Assembly (NCBI RefSeq): GCF_001766415.1
Contig: NZ_MKXO01000001.1
Span: 1,054,001 to 1,118,000 of the forward strand
Direction: 5' to 3'
Source of the DNA: Exiguobacterium aurantiacum
Lineage (GTDB): Bacteria > Bacillota > Bacilli > Exiguobacteriales > Exiguobacteriaceae
Length of the DNA: 64,000 nt
Part shown: positions 39,259 through 47,512 of the stretch, piece after piece
Layout of the letters: every line of letters begins with the position of its first letter
Position numbering within the stretch: the stretch's first letter is position 1
Made by a program: the position numbers and the translations under genes
Notes under the pieces: generated by a model
Database searches by the model: none
What the model was told of the DNA's origin: nothing
The model's input: only the letters and a program-made list of their open reading frames with translations

Positions 39259-40260
39259 TCAATCTCCACGTTCGGCGATGACGATATACCAAGATCCTTC
39301 CGGAATAAACGGGATGAAACGTACTTTCTCGAAGCCGACCTGTTCCAATTGCCGGCGCAACTGACGAGTCGTCGGGAGCGGATGAAGGTTATCGTGAAGC
39401 GTCATGAACGCGTTGAACGCCGAAGCGAAGCGGGCGCCGAGCGGTGACTCCGCGAGCGGCGTGACGAGGACGGCGACACCTGCCGTATCGAGATTACTGA
39501 GCATCCGTTCTAGCAGTCCAATCCGCTGCTCGGGCGAGAAATAGTAAAGCATATTGTTCATCATGACGACATCGAACCGCTCGTCGTGATCCCATTCCAT
39601 GAAATCGGCCACTTCGTAACGAATCTCCCCCGTCTCATCTTGCTCACGTGCCTCTTCGATCACTTTTTGTTCGAGGTCGATTCCGGTCAACTTCCAATCC
39701 GGCTCAAGACCGTGGAGTTTTCGCAAATAGCCCCCGTGTCCGCATCCGATATCAAGCATCGTCTTGACGTCCGCTTGGCGGAGCAGCTGTTGGACGACCG
39801 GGAAAGCGACCGTTTCGACGAGCGTCGACGTTTGAGCGACGACTTTCCCGTGTGTCGCACCGTCGAACGTCTTCTGTTTGCCGGACTCTAAAAAGTCTGG
39901 GTAGGCGATGAGTGCCGGGATATGAAGTTCCATCATCTCTTGAAGCATGAATCCGATGCTGCGCTCGTCTTTGAGCGAGAGCTGATACTTCAAGCTACGC
40001 GTCGGAAAATAGCGCCACCCTTTCTTCTTCAAATGGCGCACGGCGACCCCGACTTCTAGCCAACGCTCGAGTGCGAGTTTCGTGAGCGGTTGCTTCAAGC
40101 GCAGCGTCATTTCAGCGAAGCTCGCCCCGCCTTGAAGCGCGTCGAACAATCCGTATTTGTAGCCGATATAGCCGTGCCATAACGGCAAGAACGATTCGGT
40201 TTGCTTCATCCATCTACGCGCATGTAATACACGCGACCATTCATTCGTTTGTTGATCCAT
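39259..40260 (-). CDS. SAM-dependent methyltransferase next to carotenoid genes
   Basis: A 333-residue protein. An N-terminal all-helical region (1-150) resembles the dimerisation/winged-helix part of O-methyltransferases. The C-terminal Rossmann domain has motif I TMLDIGCGHGGYLRKL near 167-182, TGIDLEQKVIEEA and FDVVMMNNMLYYFSPEQR. Substrate is not evident. It lies just before the crtN-crtN-crtM promoter in the same orientation with no terminator between. Bacillales make methyl esters of glycosylated diapolycopenoic acids, so a carotenoid carboxyl methyltransferase is a reasonable guess. ATG behind GAGGTG. Confidence 0.8.
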   Translation of the reverse strand: MDQQTNEWSRVLHARRWMKQTESFLPLWHGYIGYKYGLFDALQGGASFAEMTLRLKQPLTKLALERWLEVGVAVRHLKKKGWRYFPTRSLKYQLSLKDERSIGFMLQEMMELHIPALIAYPDFLESGKQKTFDGATHGKVVAQTSTLVETVAFPVVQQLLRQADVKTMLDIGCGHGGYLRKLHGLEPDWKLTGIDLEQKVIEEAREQDETGEIRYEVADFMEWDHDERFDVVMMNNMLYYFSPEQRIGLLERMLSNLDTAGVAVLVTPLAESPLGARFASAFNAFMTLHDNLHPLPTTRQLRRQLEQVGFEKVRFIPFIPEGSWYIVIAERGD

Positions 40261-40321
40261 TGTTTCACCTCATCATCGTTATCACTGATTTTTTTATTTT
40301 CCCCTAATAATTTGCGGACAA

Positions 40322-40357
40322 ACAAAAAATTCCCACTTCGATGTGTGAAGTGGGATG
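40322..40357 (-). terminator. Terminator of yisL
   Basis: TCCCACTTC (40333-40341) pairs with GAAGTGGGA (40349-40357), with a plus-strand A run at 40326-40331. Confidence 0.85.
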
Positions 40358-40361
40358 TGAC

Positions 40362-40742
40362 TCAAATAAAGTTGCTGAAGAACGACTGACCGTACGGTAA
40401 CGCGTAACCGATAAAGATCGTCACGAGTGACAGTGCCACGAAGCCGCCAAACATAGCGCCCGACGGTTTTCTTTTTTTCAAACGAATGAGCGTCATCTCA
40501 CCGAAGATGAGTGCGAGCAATCCGACCGTGATTTTCACGTGGTAGAACATGCCGCCTCCGTTCAGTTGCAAGTACAAATAAAGTCCTGTGCCGAACGCGA
40601 TGAGCAACATGAGCCGAAACGCCATATGCGCGATCTTGCCGCTCTTGTTTCCGTTCTTGTAGCCGATGTAGGCGACAGCGAACAAGACGAGTAATAAAAT
40701 CCAACTCGTCACGTGCGTGTGTAGAAATGCTGTCAATGGCAT
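40362..40742 (-). CDS. yisL: YisL family membrane protein (DUF1516)
   Basis: A 126-residue protein with four membrane helices. It begins with a His-containing loop LTAFLHTHVTSWILLLVLF, then GKIAHMAFRLMLLIAFGTGLYLY, MFYHVKITVGLLALIFGEMTLIRLKKRK and a C-terminal helix ending LPYGQ. Length and pattern match Bacillus YisL, of unknown function. ATG behind AAAAGGGGGA, and it has its own terminator. Confidence 0.85.
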   Translation of the reverse strand: MPLTAFLHTHVTSWILLLVLFAVAYIGYKNGNKSGKIAHMAFRLMLLIAFGTGLYLYLQLNGGGMFYHVKITVGLLALIFGEMTLIRLKKRKPSGAMFGGFVALSLVTIFIGYALPYGQSFFSNFI

Positions 40743-40823
40743 TCAAAAATCCCCCTTTTGATTATGTACAACTACTATTGTACACGAACAAGCCACTTTC
40801 CGGTCAAGCGGTAAACAAACGAT

Positions 40824-40862
40824 AAAAAGAGACGTGCCGGTCACGATTGAACGGCACGTCTC
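40824..40862 (-). terminator. Terminator of the receiver-kinase operon
   Basis: GAGACGTGCCG (40829-40839) pairs with CGGCACGTCTC (40852-40862), with a plus-strand A run before it. Confidence 0.88.
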
Positions 40863-40877
40863 CTCCTCTTGTTTTGA

Positions 40878-43436
40878 TCAAGCCGTCGTTTGTTCTTCTT
40901 CCCGAATAGCGTGTTCGAAGCTCGGAATCACAACGGTGAACGTCGAGCCTTTATGTTGGACGGACTCGACATGGATTTGACCGGCGTGACCGCGCACGAT
41001 CTCTTGGCAGATCGGGAGACCCAGTCCCGTGCCGCCGATTTCACGACTATCTGAGTTGTCGACCCGATAGAACTTATCGAACAGACGATCGAGGGCGTCG
41101 CTCGGAATGCCGATCCCTTGATCCTTCACTTTAATCGAAATCGATTGGTCGTGATGGGCGAGCTCGACCGTGATCTTCCCGCCACGCGGTGAGTACTTCA
41201 CGGCGTTCGAGAGCAAGTTGCTCATCAGCTGTTTGAACTTCTGACAGTCTGCGAACAGTTCGTACGGTCGGTCGTCGACCGTGACAAGCTCGAACTTGTG
41301 TTTCAATGACGACGCTTCGTAGAACGTCATCATGTCATGGATGATCGGCTCGATATCGAGCTGTTCCCGGTCATACATTTGGCTACCTGATTCCATGCGC
41401 TGTACGTCGAGGAAGTCGTTGACGAGATGCGTCAACCGCTCCGTCTCAGCGTGGATTGTCTGCAAATATTTCGCCTGTTTCTCGTTCGGCAACTGTTTCT
41501 TGACCATGAGCTCGGTGAACCCATAAATCGAAGACAACGGTGTCCGCAACTCATGCGAGATCGTCGAGATGAACTCGCTCTTCAAGCGCTCGGCCTCGGT
41601 CTCACTCGTAATATCACGGAAGACGAGCAGCGTCCCTTTCGACAAACCGCCGACGACAATCCGCTCGGCATACATCTGTAAGTTCATCTCCCCTTTACGG
41701 ATCGAGAAACTGACACTGTCGTGCGGGAAGTCGTCTGTGAACAGACGGTCTGTATATGTCATGAAGTCATCGTCTTGGTCGACCGTCGTCGCGATCGTCT
41801 CCCGCCACTCGTTCCAAGACAATTCCGCGAGCTGACTCGATGTGATCGCATCGAGCTCTGGGAACATCTCGTAAAGCGGTCGGTTGACGAACACATCATC
41901 GGTCGAATGTTCGACGTAAATGACAGCTTCTCGGATTGAATCGAGGATCCGTTCGGTCTTGCCTTTTTCACGGGTCATCTCTTCAAACAGACGCATCCGA
42001 AGTAACGACAATGACAGCTGACGTGCGAACGACATGATATCGCCCATTTGCGTCTGCGTGAAGCGGTCTTTGTAACGGACGAGATAGATGAAGGCGATGA
42101 TTGAATCATCGGTCGGGTCGTGGACCGGTACGGCCGTCTCATACATGTAGTACGGATACGGTAGCGGATGGTCGCTTGCGACTTGTTTCGACGAATGGAC
42201 CGTCGTCCGCAACGTCATCGCCCGCGTCAACACGGAGTTCTCGCTATCGAGCAATTTACGCGACAACGTCTCGTTCAGCCCGTGGCTCGTGATAGAGAAC
42301 GAGCCTGTCGCATCGAGGAAGACGAGCGCCCCGACTTCTGAATCGGTAATGGCGACAAGTTTCTCGATGATCTCCGGGTAAGCCGTCAACGAATCGCGAG
42401 CCGCGAGCGTCTCGGTCAATTCGTTTCGGTACGCCAAGTGCTGTTCGTTCTGTTGTGTCTGCTCCAAGATCTCTTCAAGCTCTTGTTGCTGCGCTTGCAG
42501 CTCTTCTTGCTGGGCGATCAATTCTTCTTGTTGTGCCTGCAACTCATGGTTCTTCTCAATCAAGTGACGTTCATTTTCACGGAGCGTCTCCGCCATCTTA
42601 TTGAACGAACGGGACATCGTCCCGATCTCGTCTTCGCGCTCCATTTGATCGCTCAAGTCGACGATCTCACCTTTCAGTAAGCGGTCAGATGCGACCGACA
42701 AGCGAGAAATCAGACGGGACTGACGACGCAAGAACGGTTGGACGAATAGTAAAATCAACGCCGCGAACGAGAAGATGCTCGCAATCCATAAGAACTGTAA
42801 GACATCATTGTTCACTTTCCAGTCGGCGTACACTCTGTTTTTCTCACTGTTCATCAACGCCTTGTAGTCCATGAGTGACGATTCGATCTGTTGGATCGGA
42901 CCGAGTGTATCGATGCCGCGTTCCGGATTGTACGGCACGGTACCTTGTTCAATCAACCGTTCGGCCGTCGGCAACGCCAATATGGTTTCAGGGTCAATCG
43001 TATTCTCGGTGATTTCCCCGGACGCTCGTAGTTGACCATATTCCGCCGTGACCGGCATGATCACATCGAAGTAAAAATCGTGAAAGGTTTGTAGGTCGGC
43101 TGCGAAGATCTCACCTTGTTTTGATTCGACAGCACCCTTGAACCAGTTGATTTCTTGTTGGAACTCATTTTCTTTACTTTGGGCCCGCTCGAGCGCCTCC
43201 GCATCACCGAACAGCAAGTAGCCCCGTGAGTCATACTGCGCGCTCTGCCATTCGTCCCAAAGCGTATTCAATCGGTTGATTCGTTCATCGACTTGTTGGA
43301 GACGGGCTTCATTCTCTCTGACCCGTGTTTCCATCTGCACGTACATGATCATCGATCCGACGAGCGCGAGCGCGAGGAACGAATATAGGACGGTCATGAT
43401 GTCACGTCCTAGTTTTTGTTTAAACCATTTATTCAC
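40878..43436 (-). CDS. Multidomain sensor histidine kinase (CHASE3-like, HAMP, coiled coil, GAF, PAS, HK)
   Basis: An 852-residue membrane kinase. A helix near 15-33 and another near 215-235 bracket an extracellular helical CHASE3-like domain. HAMP follows near 238-290, then a Gln/Glu-rich coiled coil near 290-345 with repeats such as LQAQQEEL and LIAQQEEL. Next come a GAF domain near 345-500 and a PAS-like domain near 510-620. The phospho-acceptor is in ISHELRTP near residue 625. ATP-lid motifs are NLLSNAVKYS, DQGIGIP and GGTGLGL. Start GTG overlaps the receiver gene by 4 bp (GTGA). Signal unknown. No DNA-binding regulator is adjacent, so output goes through the lone receiver or elsewhere. 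Confidence 0.9.
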   Translation of the reverse strand: MNKWFKQKLGRDIMTVLYSFLALALVGSMIMYVQMETRVRENEARLQQVDERINRLNTLWDEWQSAQYDSRGYLLFGDAEALERAQSKENEFQQEINWFKGAVESKQGEIFAADLQTFHDFYFDVIMPVTAEYGQLRASGEITENTIDPETILALPTAERLIEQGTVPYNPERGIDTLGPIQQIESSLMDYKALMNSEKNRVYADWKVNNDVLQFLWIASIFSFAALILLFVQPFLRRQSRLISRLSVASDRLLKGEIVDLSDQMEREDEIGTMSRSFNKMAETLRENERHLIEKNHELQAQQEELIAQQEELQAQQQELEEILEQTQQNEQHLAYRNELTETLAARDSLTAYPEIIEKLVAITDSEVGALVFLDATGSFSITSHGLNETLSRKLLDSENSVLTRAMTLRTTVHSSKQVASDHPLPYPYYMYETAVPVHDPTDDSIIAFIYLVRYKDRFTQTQMGDIMSFARQLSLSLLRMRLFEEMTREKGKTERILDSIREAVIYVEHSTDDVFVNRPLYEMFPELDAITSSQLAELSWNEWRETIATTVDQDDDFMTYTDRLFTDDFPHDSVSFSIRKGEMNLQMYAERIVVGGLSKGTLLVFRDITSETEAERLKSEFISTISHELRTPLSSIYGFTELMVKKQLPNEKQAKYLQTIHAETERLTHLVNDFLDVQRMESGSQMYDREQLDIEPIIHDMMTFYEASSLKHKFELVTVDDRPYELFADCQKFKQLMSNLLSNAVKYSPRGGKITVELAHHDQSISIKVKDQGIGIPSDALDRLFDKFYRVDNSDSREIGGTGLGLPICQEIVRGHAGQIHVESVQHKGSTFTVVIPSFEHAIREEEQTTA

Positions 43437-43795
43437 TTCACGATGCCTCCTATGATCTTCACAAGTTCAAGCGGACTAAACGGCTTCGAAATGAAATAAT
43501 CGACCCCAATCTCATTCGCGCAATCACGGTCAGATTGTTGGCTCTTCGCCGTCAACATCATCACTTTCGTATGTTGACGTCCCGGCAACTTCCTCACTTT
43601 CTCAATGACTTCAAGACCTGTCATTCCTGGCATCATATGGTCGACAATCACGAGATCGTACTCGTTCTGTTCGATCAGCCGATAGGCTTCAAGACCGTCT
43701 GGCGCTTCATCAATGTCATATCCTTCGTCTTCTAACGTATCTAATACGAGCATGCGCAATACTTCTTCATCTTCTGCTAGTAGAATTTTCACCAT
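43433..43795 (-). CDS. Single-domain response regulator (receiver only)
   Basis: A 120-residue CheY-like receiver with acidic pocket ILLAEDEEV, phospho-acceptor Asp52 in VIVDHMMPG, Thr/Ala switch MLTAKS and Lys in YFISKPFSPLEL. There is no output domain. It is co-translated with the large kinase that follows, which suggests a phosphorelay or protein-interaction output rather than direct transcription control. ATG behind GGAGGAAA. Confidence 0.93.
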   Translation of the reverse strand: MVKILLAEDEEVLRMLVLDTLEDEGYDIDEAPDGLEAYRLIEQNEYDLVIVDHMMPGMTGLEVIEKVRKLPGRQHTKVMMLTAKSQQSDRDCANEIGVDYFISKPFSPLELVKIIGGIVK

Positions 43796-43851
43796 GACGT
43801 TTCCTCCATTATTATCTCATTTCACTATTTTACCTAATCTATTTTGTAATC

Positions 43852-43886
43852 ACAAAAATAAAAGATGCACGGTTTATAACCGTACA
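43852..43886 (-). terminator. Terminator of addBA
   Basis: TGCACGGTT (43866-43874) pairs with AACCGTACA (43878-43886) with one mismatch. The minus strand runs on into TTTTATTTTTG. Confidence 0.75.
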
Positions 43887-43909
43887 CCTTTACAATCATA
43901 TCGTCTACA

Positions 43910-46900
43910 TTATAGTACAACAGTTTCCTGCAATTCCAAAGAATAAATGACCGTCGTCCCGACTTGGATATTCCAAATCGACTCGATCGCTTCGCGATAG
44001 AGCGACAGCTGAACAGCGTAGCGGTCACGAAGCAACTGTCTTGCCTCTTCTCGCGATGCACTCGTGAACAAGACCGAGTCCGATTTATAGTCGAGCAGGA
44101 CATACGTCTCACCATCGAAGAACAGGCAATCGATGATCCCTTGAATCAACACGTGCTCGTCCGTGAACGTCGCCGACGGATTCACTCGCTCCGCAGGCAC
44201 CGTATACGTGAACGGCAGCTCGCGCCATCCTCGCCCGGCTTGTAGCGCTTCAGACAGCGCCCGACCGATCTCCGAGTTGAAGAACGACTCGATTTCAGGC
44301 AGCGCTAGCCGTGCCGTCTCCGCCTCGATCGGACCGAGCATCCCATTATTTTCCCACCGGTCGATTTGTATGTCGAGCGGTTCAGTCGGCTCAAATAATT
44401 GGAAGATGAGATGTAGCGTCGTCCCGCGCTCGGCACCTGTCTGCTTCGTCTGCTTCCATTTCGGCTCCCGATACGGGGTATCGCTCGGGCGGAACGTGTC
44501 TTCGAACGCCGCTTGCTCGAGTTGCATCGCTCGTTTCAATTCCGTCACCGTCTGTTTCGCTGCCGTCTCGGTCGCGGCTTGGGCCGGATAGCTGTACGAA
44601 AAGGCTCGATTGACGACTTGAATCGTCGCTTCTTCGTCTTTGACTGGAAAATCAATCGCCTCGAACTGTTGCACATGATGAAGCTGGGCCATCATCGCTT
44701 GGAGTGTGGCCACTTCCGCCAAATCGTCTTGTCCGATGATGCGATACGTCCAGTTCGTCGCTTCCCGTATCGGCGAAAAGATCGGTAAGCCCATCTCCTC
44801 GATGAACGGTACCGCGCCTTCTAGTTTGAGGAGCGCCGGCGCGACCCAGTCCAGATACGTCTTCGCCTCGCGTCGTGCGTCAGCGGACAACGTCTCACCC
44901 GTCGCTTCGACCTGCAGCCATTGGTTGATCTGTTTAGCCGGTTCTGCGACCGTACCGACTAAGATCAATTTTTCTTTTGCCCGGGTCAGCGCGACGTACA
45001 AGACGCGCATCTCTTCGGCTTTCATCGTCGCATCGAGATCGCGACGGATCATCTCTTTCACGAACGTCTCGGTTCTCGTCCGTGTGACGACATCGATTGC
45101 GTCGAGGGAGATGCCGTATCGTTTATGGAAGATGATACGTTGCATTTGATCACGTTTATTAAACTGTTTGCCGAGTTGGGCGACGATCGTTACCGGAAAC
45201 TCGAGCCCCTTCGATTTATGGACCGTCATGATGCGGACGACGTTCTCTTCTTCTCCGAGTGAACGTGCTTCCGATAAATCTTCACCGTTATCTTGAAGCC
45301 GGTCCATGACCCGCAAGAAGCGATACAACCCACGGTAGCCGCTCCGTTCATAGGAGAGGGCCCGGTCATAGAGCGCCTTCAAGTTCTCTTGACGCCCTTT
45401 CCCGCCCGGCAGTCCGCCGGCAAAATCGTAAAACCCGGTGTCGTTGAACACTTGCTGAATCAACTCCGACAAGCTGTGGTTGCGGGCGAACGTACGCCAT
45501 TCCGACAACTGATCGAGCACGTCCCCACATTTCAATCCAAGCTCGTCGTCATCGTCTGCTTTCGCCTTGAGTGCATCGAAAAACGACGCTTCCGACTCTA
45601 AGCGAATCTTAGCCAGCTCTTGATCGGTGAAACCAAACATCGGTGACCGGAGCGCCCCGGCGAGCGGGATGTCTTGGAGCGGGTTGTCGATCAACTTCAA
45701 GAGCGACAACATCATTCGAATTTCCGTCGCTTGGAAGTAGCCACCGTCCGAATCGGTATAAGCCGGGATATTATACTGTGTCAAAATGTCCATCAACTGC
45801 TCGACCCGCTCTTTTTTCGAACGGACCAAGATGACGATGTCACGGTACTCACAGGAACGAAGCAATCCGGTCGCCTCGTCCGTCACTTTGAACGGCTCAT
45901 CACCAGAGACGAGCTCTAATATACGTGTGGCGATGGCACGGCCTTCAAGCTCCTGTTTCGATAAGTCCCGGCTTTCTCCGTTGACGATCAAGAGTTCAGG
46001 ACTTGCCTCGAGTTCTTCATACGCCCGACCCGGTACGAGACGTGCCGCCTCGTCATACTCGATCTCACTCACTTCTTCGTCCATCAACTGAATGAATAGG
46101 TCATTGATTCCGTGCAGCACTTCGGAGCGACTTCTAAAGTTTTGAGACAAGTCGATCCGTTGCCCCGAACCGGCTTGTTTGAACCGCGTCGCTTTCTCGA
46201 TGAACAACCTCGGCTCGGCGTGCCGGAACCGGTAGATCGATTGCTTGATGTCCCCGACCATGAACAAGTTGCCGAGCTGTTCACTCTCATTGCTGACGAG
46301 TCCGATGATCGTCTCTTGGATCTCGTTCGTATCCTGATACTCATCGACCAATACTTCGGCGAATCGCTGTTTGTAGAGCGATGCGACCGAGGACGGGGCA
46401 TCCCCGTCCCGTAGTATGGCGAGCGCGTAATGCTCGAGATCGCTGAAGTCGACGAAAGCGCGGTCCCGCTTGGCTTGCTCGTAAGCGGCCCCGAACGTCC
46501 GGACGGTACGTACGAGCGTCTCGACGAGCGGACGCTGCGACAGCAAGACGTCTAAATGATCAGCTCCGCTGACACTCGCTTGACCGACCGCATCGACAAG
46601 CCGTTTTTTCGCTTGGTCATAGGCCGGCTTCAACACCGTGTGATAGATGTGATGCTCGTCTTTTTTCTGGACCGATTTCATCGTCCCGAATTTGACCGCT
46701 CGGGACGCCGTCTCGAGTTCGCTCCATTTGAGCGTGTCTTCGTCGATGTTTTGGAACGGGAAAATCGCTTTGGATACATTTTCCGATTGCGCCTCGTAAC
46801 CGGCAAGCCGGAGTTCGATCGCTACACGCCGGAGTTGCCGAAGTGCCTTTTCAATATCGACCCAGAGCAACTGCCCGAATTCGACGAGCAGCCGTTCCTC

Positions 46901-47512
46901 GTCAGGGTCGCCTTCAAACTGATAAAGGGAGACCAGCTCATCTAAATACGATTCCGGATCCGGAAGGGTTCGCGCGTATTGATACAAACCTAGGATCAGC
47001 TCTTCGATTTCACTGTCACCACGGTCCGACGTATAGGCATCGACGAGTGCGAAAAACGAGCTATCTTCTTGACCGTACTGTTCTTCGAGCACGTCTTCGA
47101 GCACATCGTCTTGCAAGAGCACCAAGTCTCGCTCCTCGGCAATCTTGAAGGCTGGATCGAGGTCGAGCAAATAGTAATTCTCACGAATGACTTCTAAGCA
47201 GAATGAATGAATCGTCGTGATGAGCGCCCGGTTCAGCATTTGCCGTTGTTTTCGTATATAGTCGTTTTCCGGATGTTCCCGCAGCGCCTGATCGAGCGCT
47301 TTGGCGATCCGTCGTTTCATCTCGGCCGCTGCGGCGTTCGTGAACGTCACGACGAGCATACGGTCCGCCGTCAACTCGTCCGCTTCATCGAGCAAACGGC
47401 TCGCGAGCCGTTCGACGAGCACGGCCGTCTTCCCTGAACCGGCTGCCGCCGAGACGAGTACATGAGACCCCCGTGCGTCGATGGCTGCTTGTTGATCACT
47501 CGTCCACTTCAT
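43910..47512 (-). CDS. addA: Helicase-nuclease subunit AddA (RecBCD-type)
   Basis: A 1200-residue UvrD-type helicase with C-terminal nuclease. With AddB it resects double-strand breaks for recombination. The N-terminus has TSDQQAAIDARGSHVLVSAAAGSGKTAVLVERL (Walker A); LVDEYQDTNEIQ is the DEXX motif II, and RIMTVHKSKGLEFPV is motif V/VI region. The nuclease motif LLDYKSDSV lies near residue 1145. ATG at 47512 is preferred, with AGGAGG at proper distance; the in-frame GTG three codons upstream lies within that site. It overlaps addB by 17 bp. Confidence 0.96.
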   Translation of the reverse strand: MKWTSDQQAAIDARGSHVLVSAAAGSGKTAVLVERLASRLLDEADELTADRMLVVTFTNAAAAEMKRRIAKALDQALREHPENDYIRKQRQMLNRALITTIHSFCLEVIRENYYLLDLDPAFKIAEERDLVLLQDDVLEDVLEEQYGQEDSSFFALVDAYTSDRGDSEIEELILGLYQYARTLPDPESYLDELVSLYQFEGDPDEERLLVEFGQLLWVDIEKALRQLRRVAIELRLAGYEAQSENVSKAIFPFQNIDEDTLKWSELETASRAVKFGTMKSVQKKDEHHIYHTVLKPAYDQAKKRLVDAVGQASVSGADHLDVLLSQRPLVETLVRTVRTFGAAYEQAKRDRAFVDFSDLEHYALAILRDGDAPSSVASLYKQRFAEVLVDEYQDTNEIQETIIGLVSNESEQLGNLFMVGDIKQSIYRFRHAEPRLFIEKATRFKQAGSGQRIDLSQNFRSRSEVLHGINDLFIQLMDEEVSEIEYDEAARLVPGRAYEELEASPELLIVNGESRDLSKQELEGRAIATRILELVSGDEPFKVTDEATGLLRSCEYRDIVILVRSKKERVEQLMDILTQYNIPAYTDSDGGYFQATEIRMMLSLLKLIDNPLQDIPLAGALRSPMFGFTDQELAKIRLESEASFFDALKAKADDDDELGLKCGDVLDQLSEWRTFARNHSLSELIQQVFNDTGFYDFAGGLPGGKGRQENLKALYDRALSYERSGYRGLYRFLRVMDRLQDNGEDLSEARSLGEEENVVRIMTVHKSKGLEFPVTIVAQLGKQFNKRDQMQRIIFHKRYGISLDAIDVVTRTRTETFVKEMIRRDLDATMKAEEMRVLYVALTRAKEKLILVGTVAEPAKQINQWLQVEATGETLSADARREAKTYLDWVAPALLKLEGAVPFIEEMGLPIFSPIREATNWTYRIIGQDDLAEVATLQAMMAQLHHVQQFEAIDFPVKDEEATIQVVNRAFSYSYPAQAATETAAKQTVTELKRAMQLEQAAFEDTFRPSDTPYREPKWKQTKQTGAERGTTLHLIFQLFEPTEPLDIQIDRWENNGMLGPIEAETARLALPEIESFFNSEIGRALSEALQAGRGWRELPFTYTVPAERVNPSATFTDEHVLIQGIIDCLFFDGETYVLLDYKSDSVLFTSASREEARQLLRDRYAVQLSLYREAIESIWNIQVGTTVIYSLELQETVVL

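Noticed and set aside
42430-42560. Repeated CTTG/CTGCAA units suggesting a short tandem repeat or CRISPR-like array
   Set aside because: These encode the Gln/Glu heptads of the kinase coiled coil in frame. The spacing is coding, not spacer-repeat.
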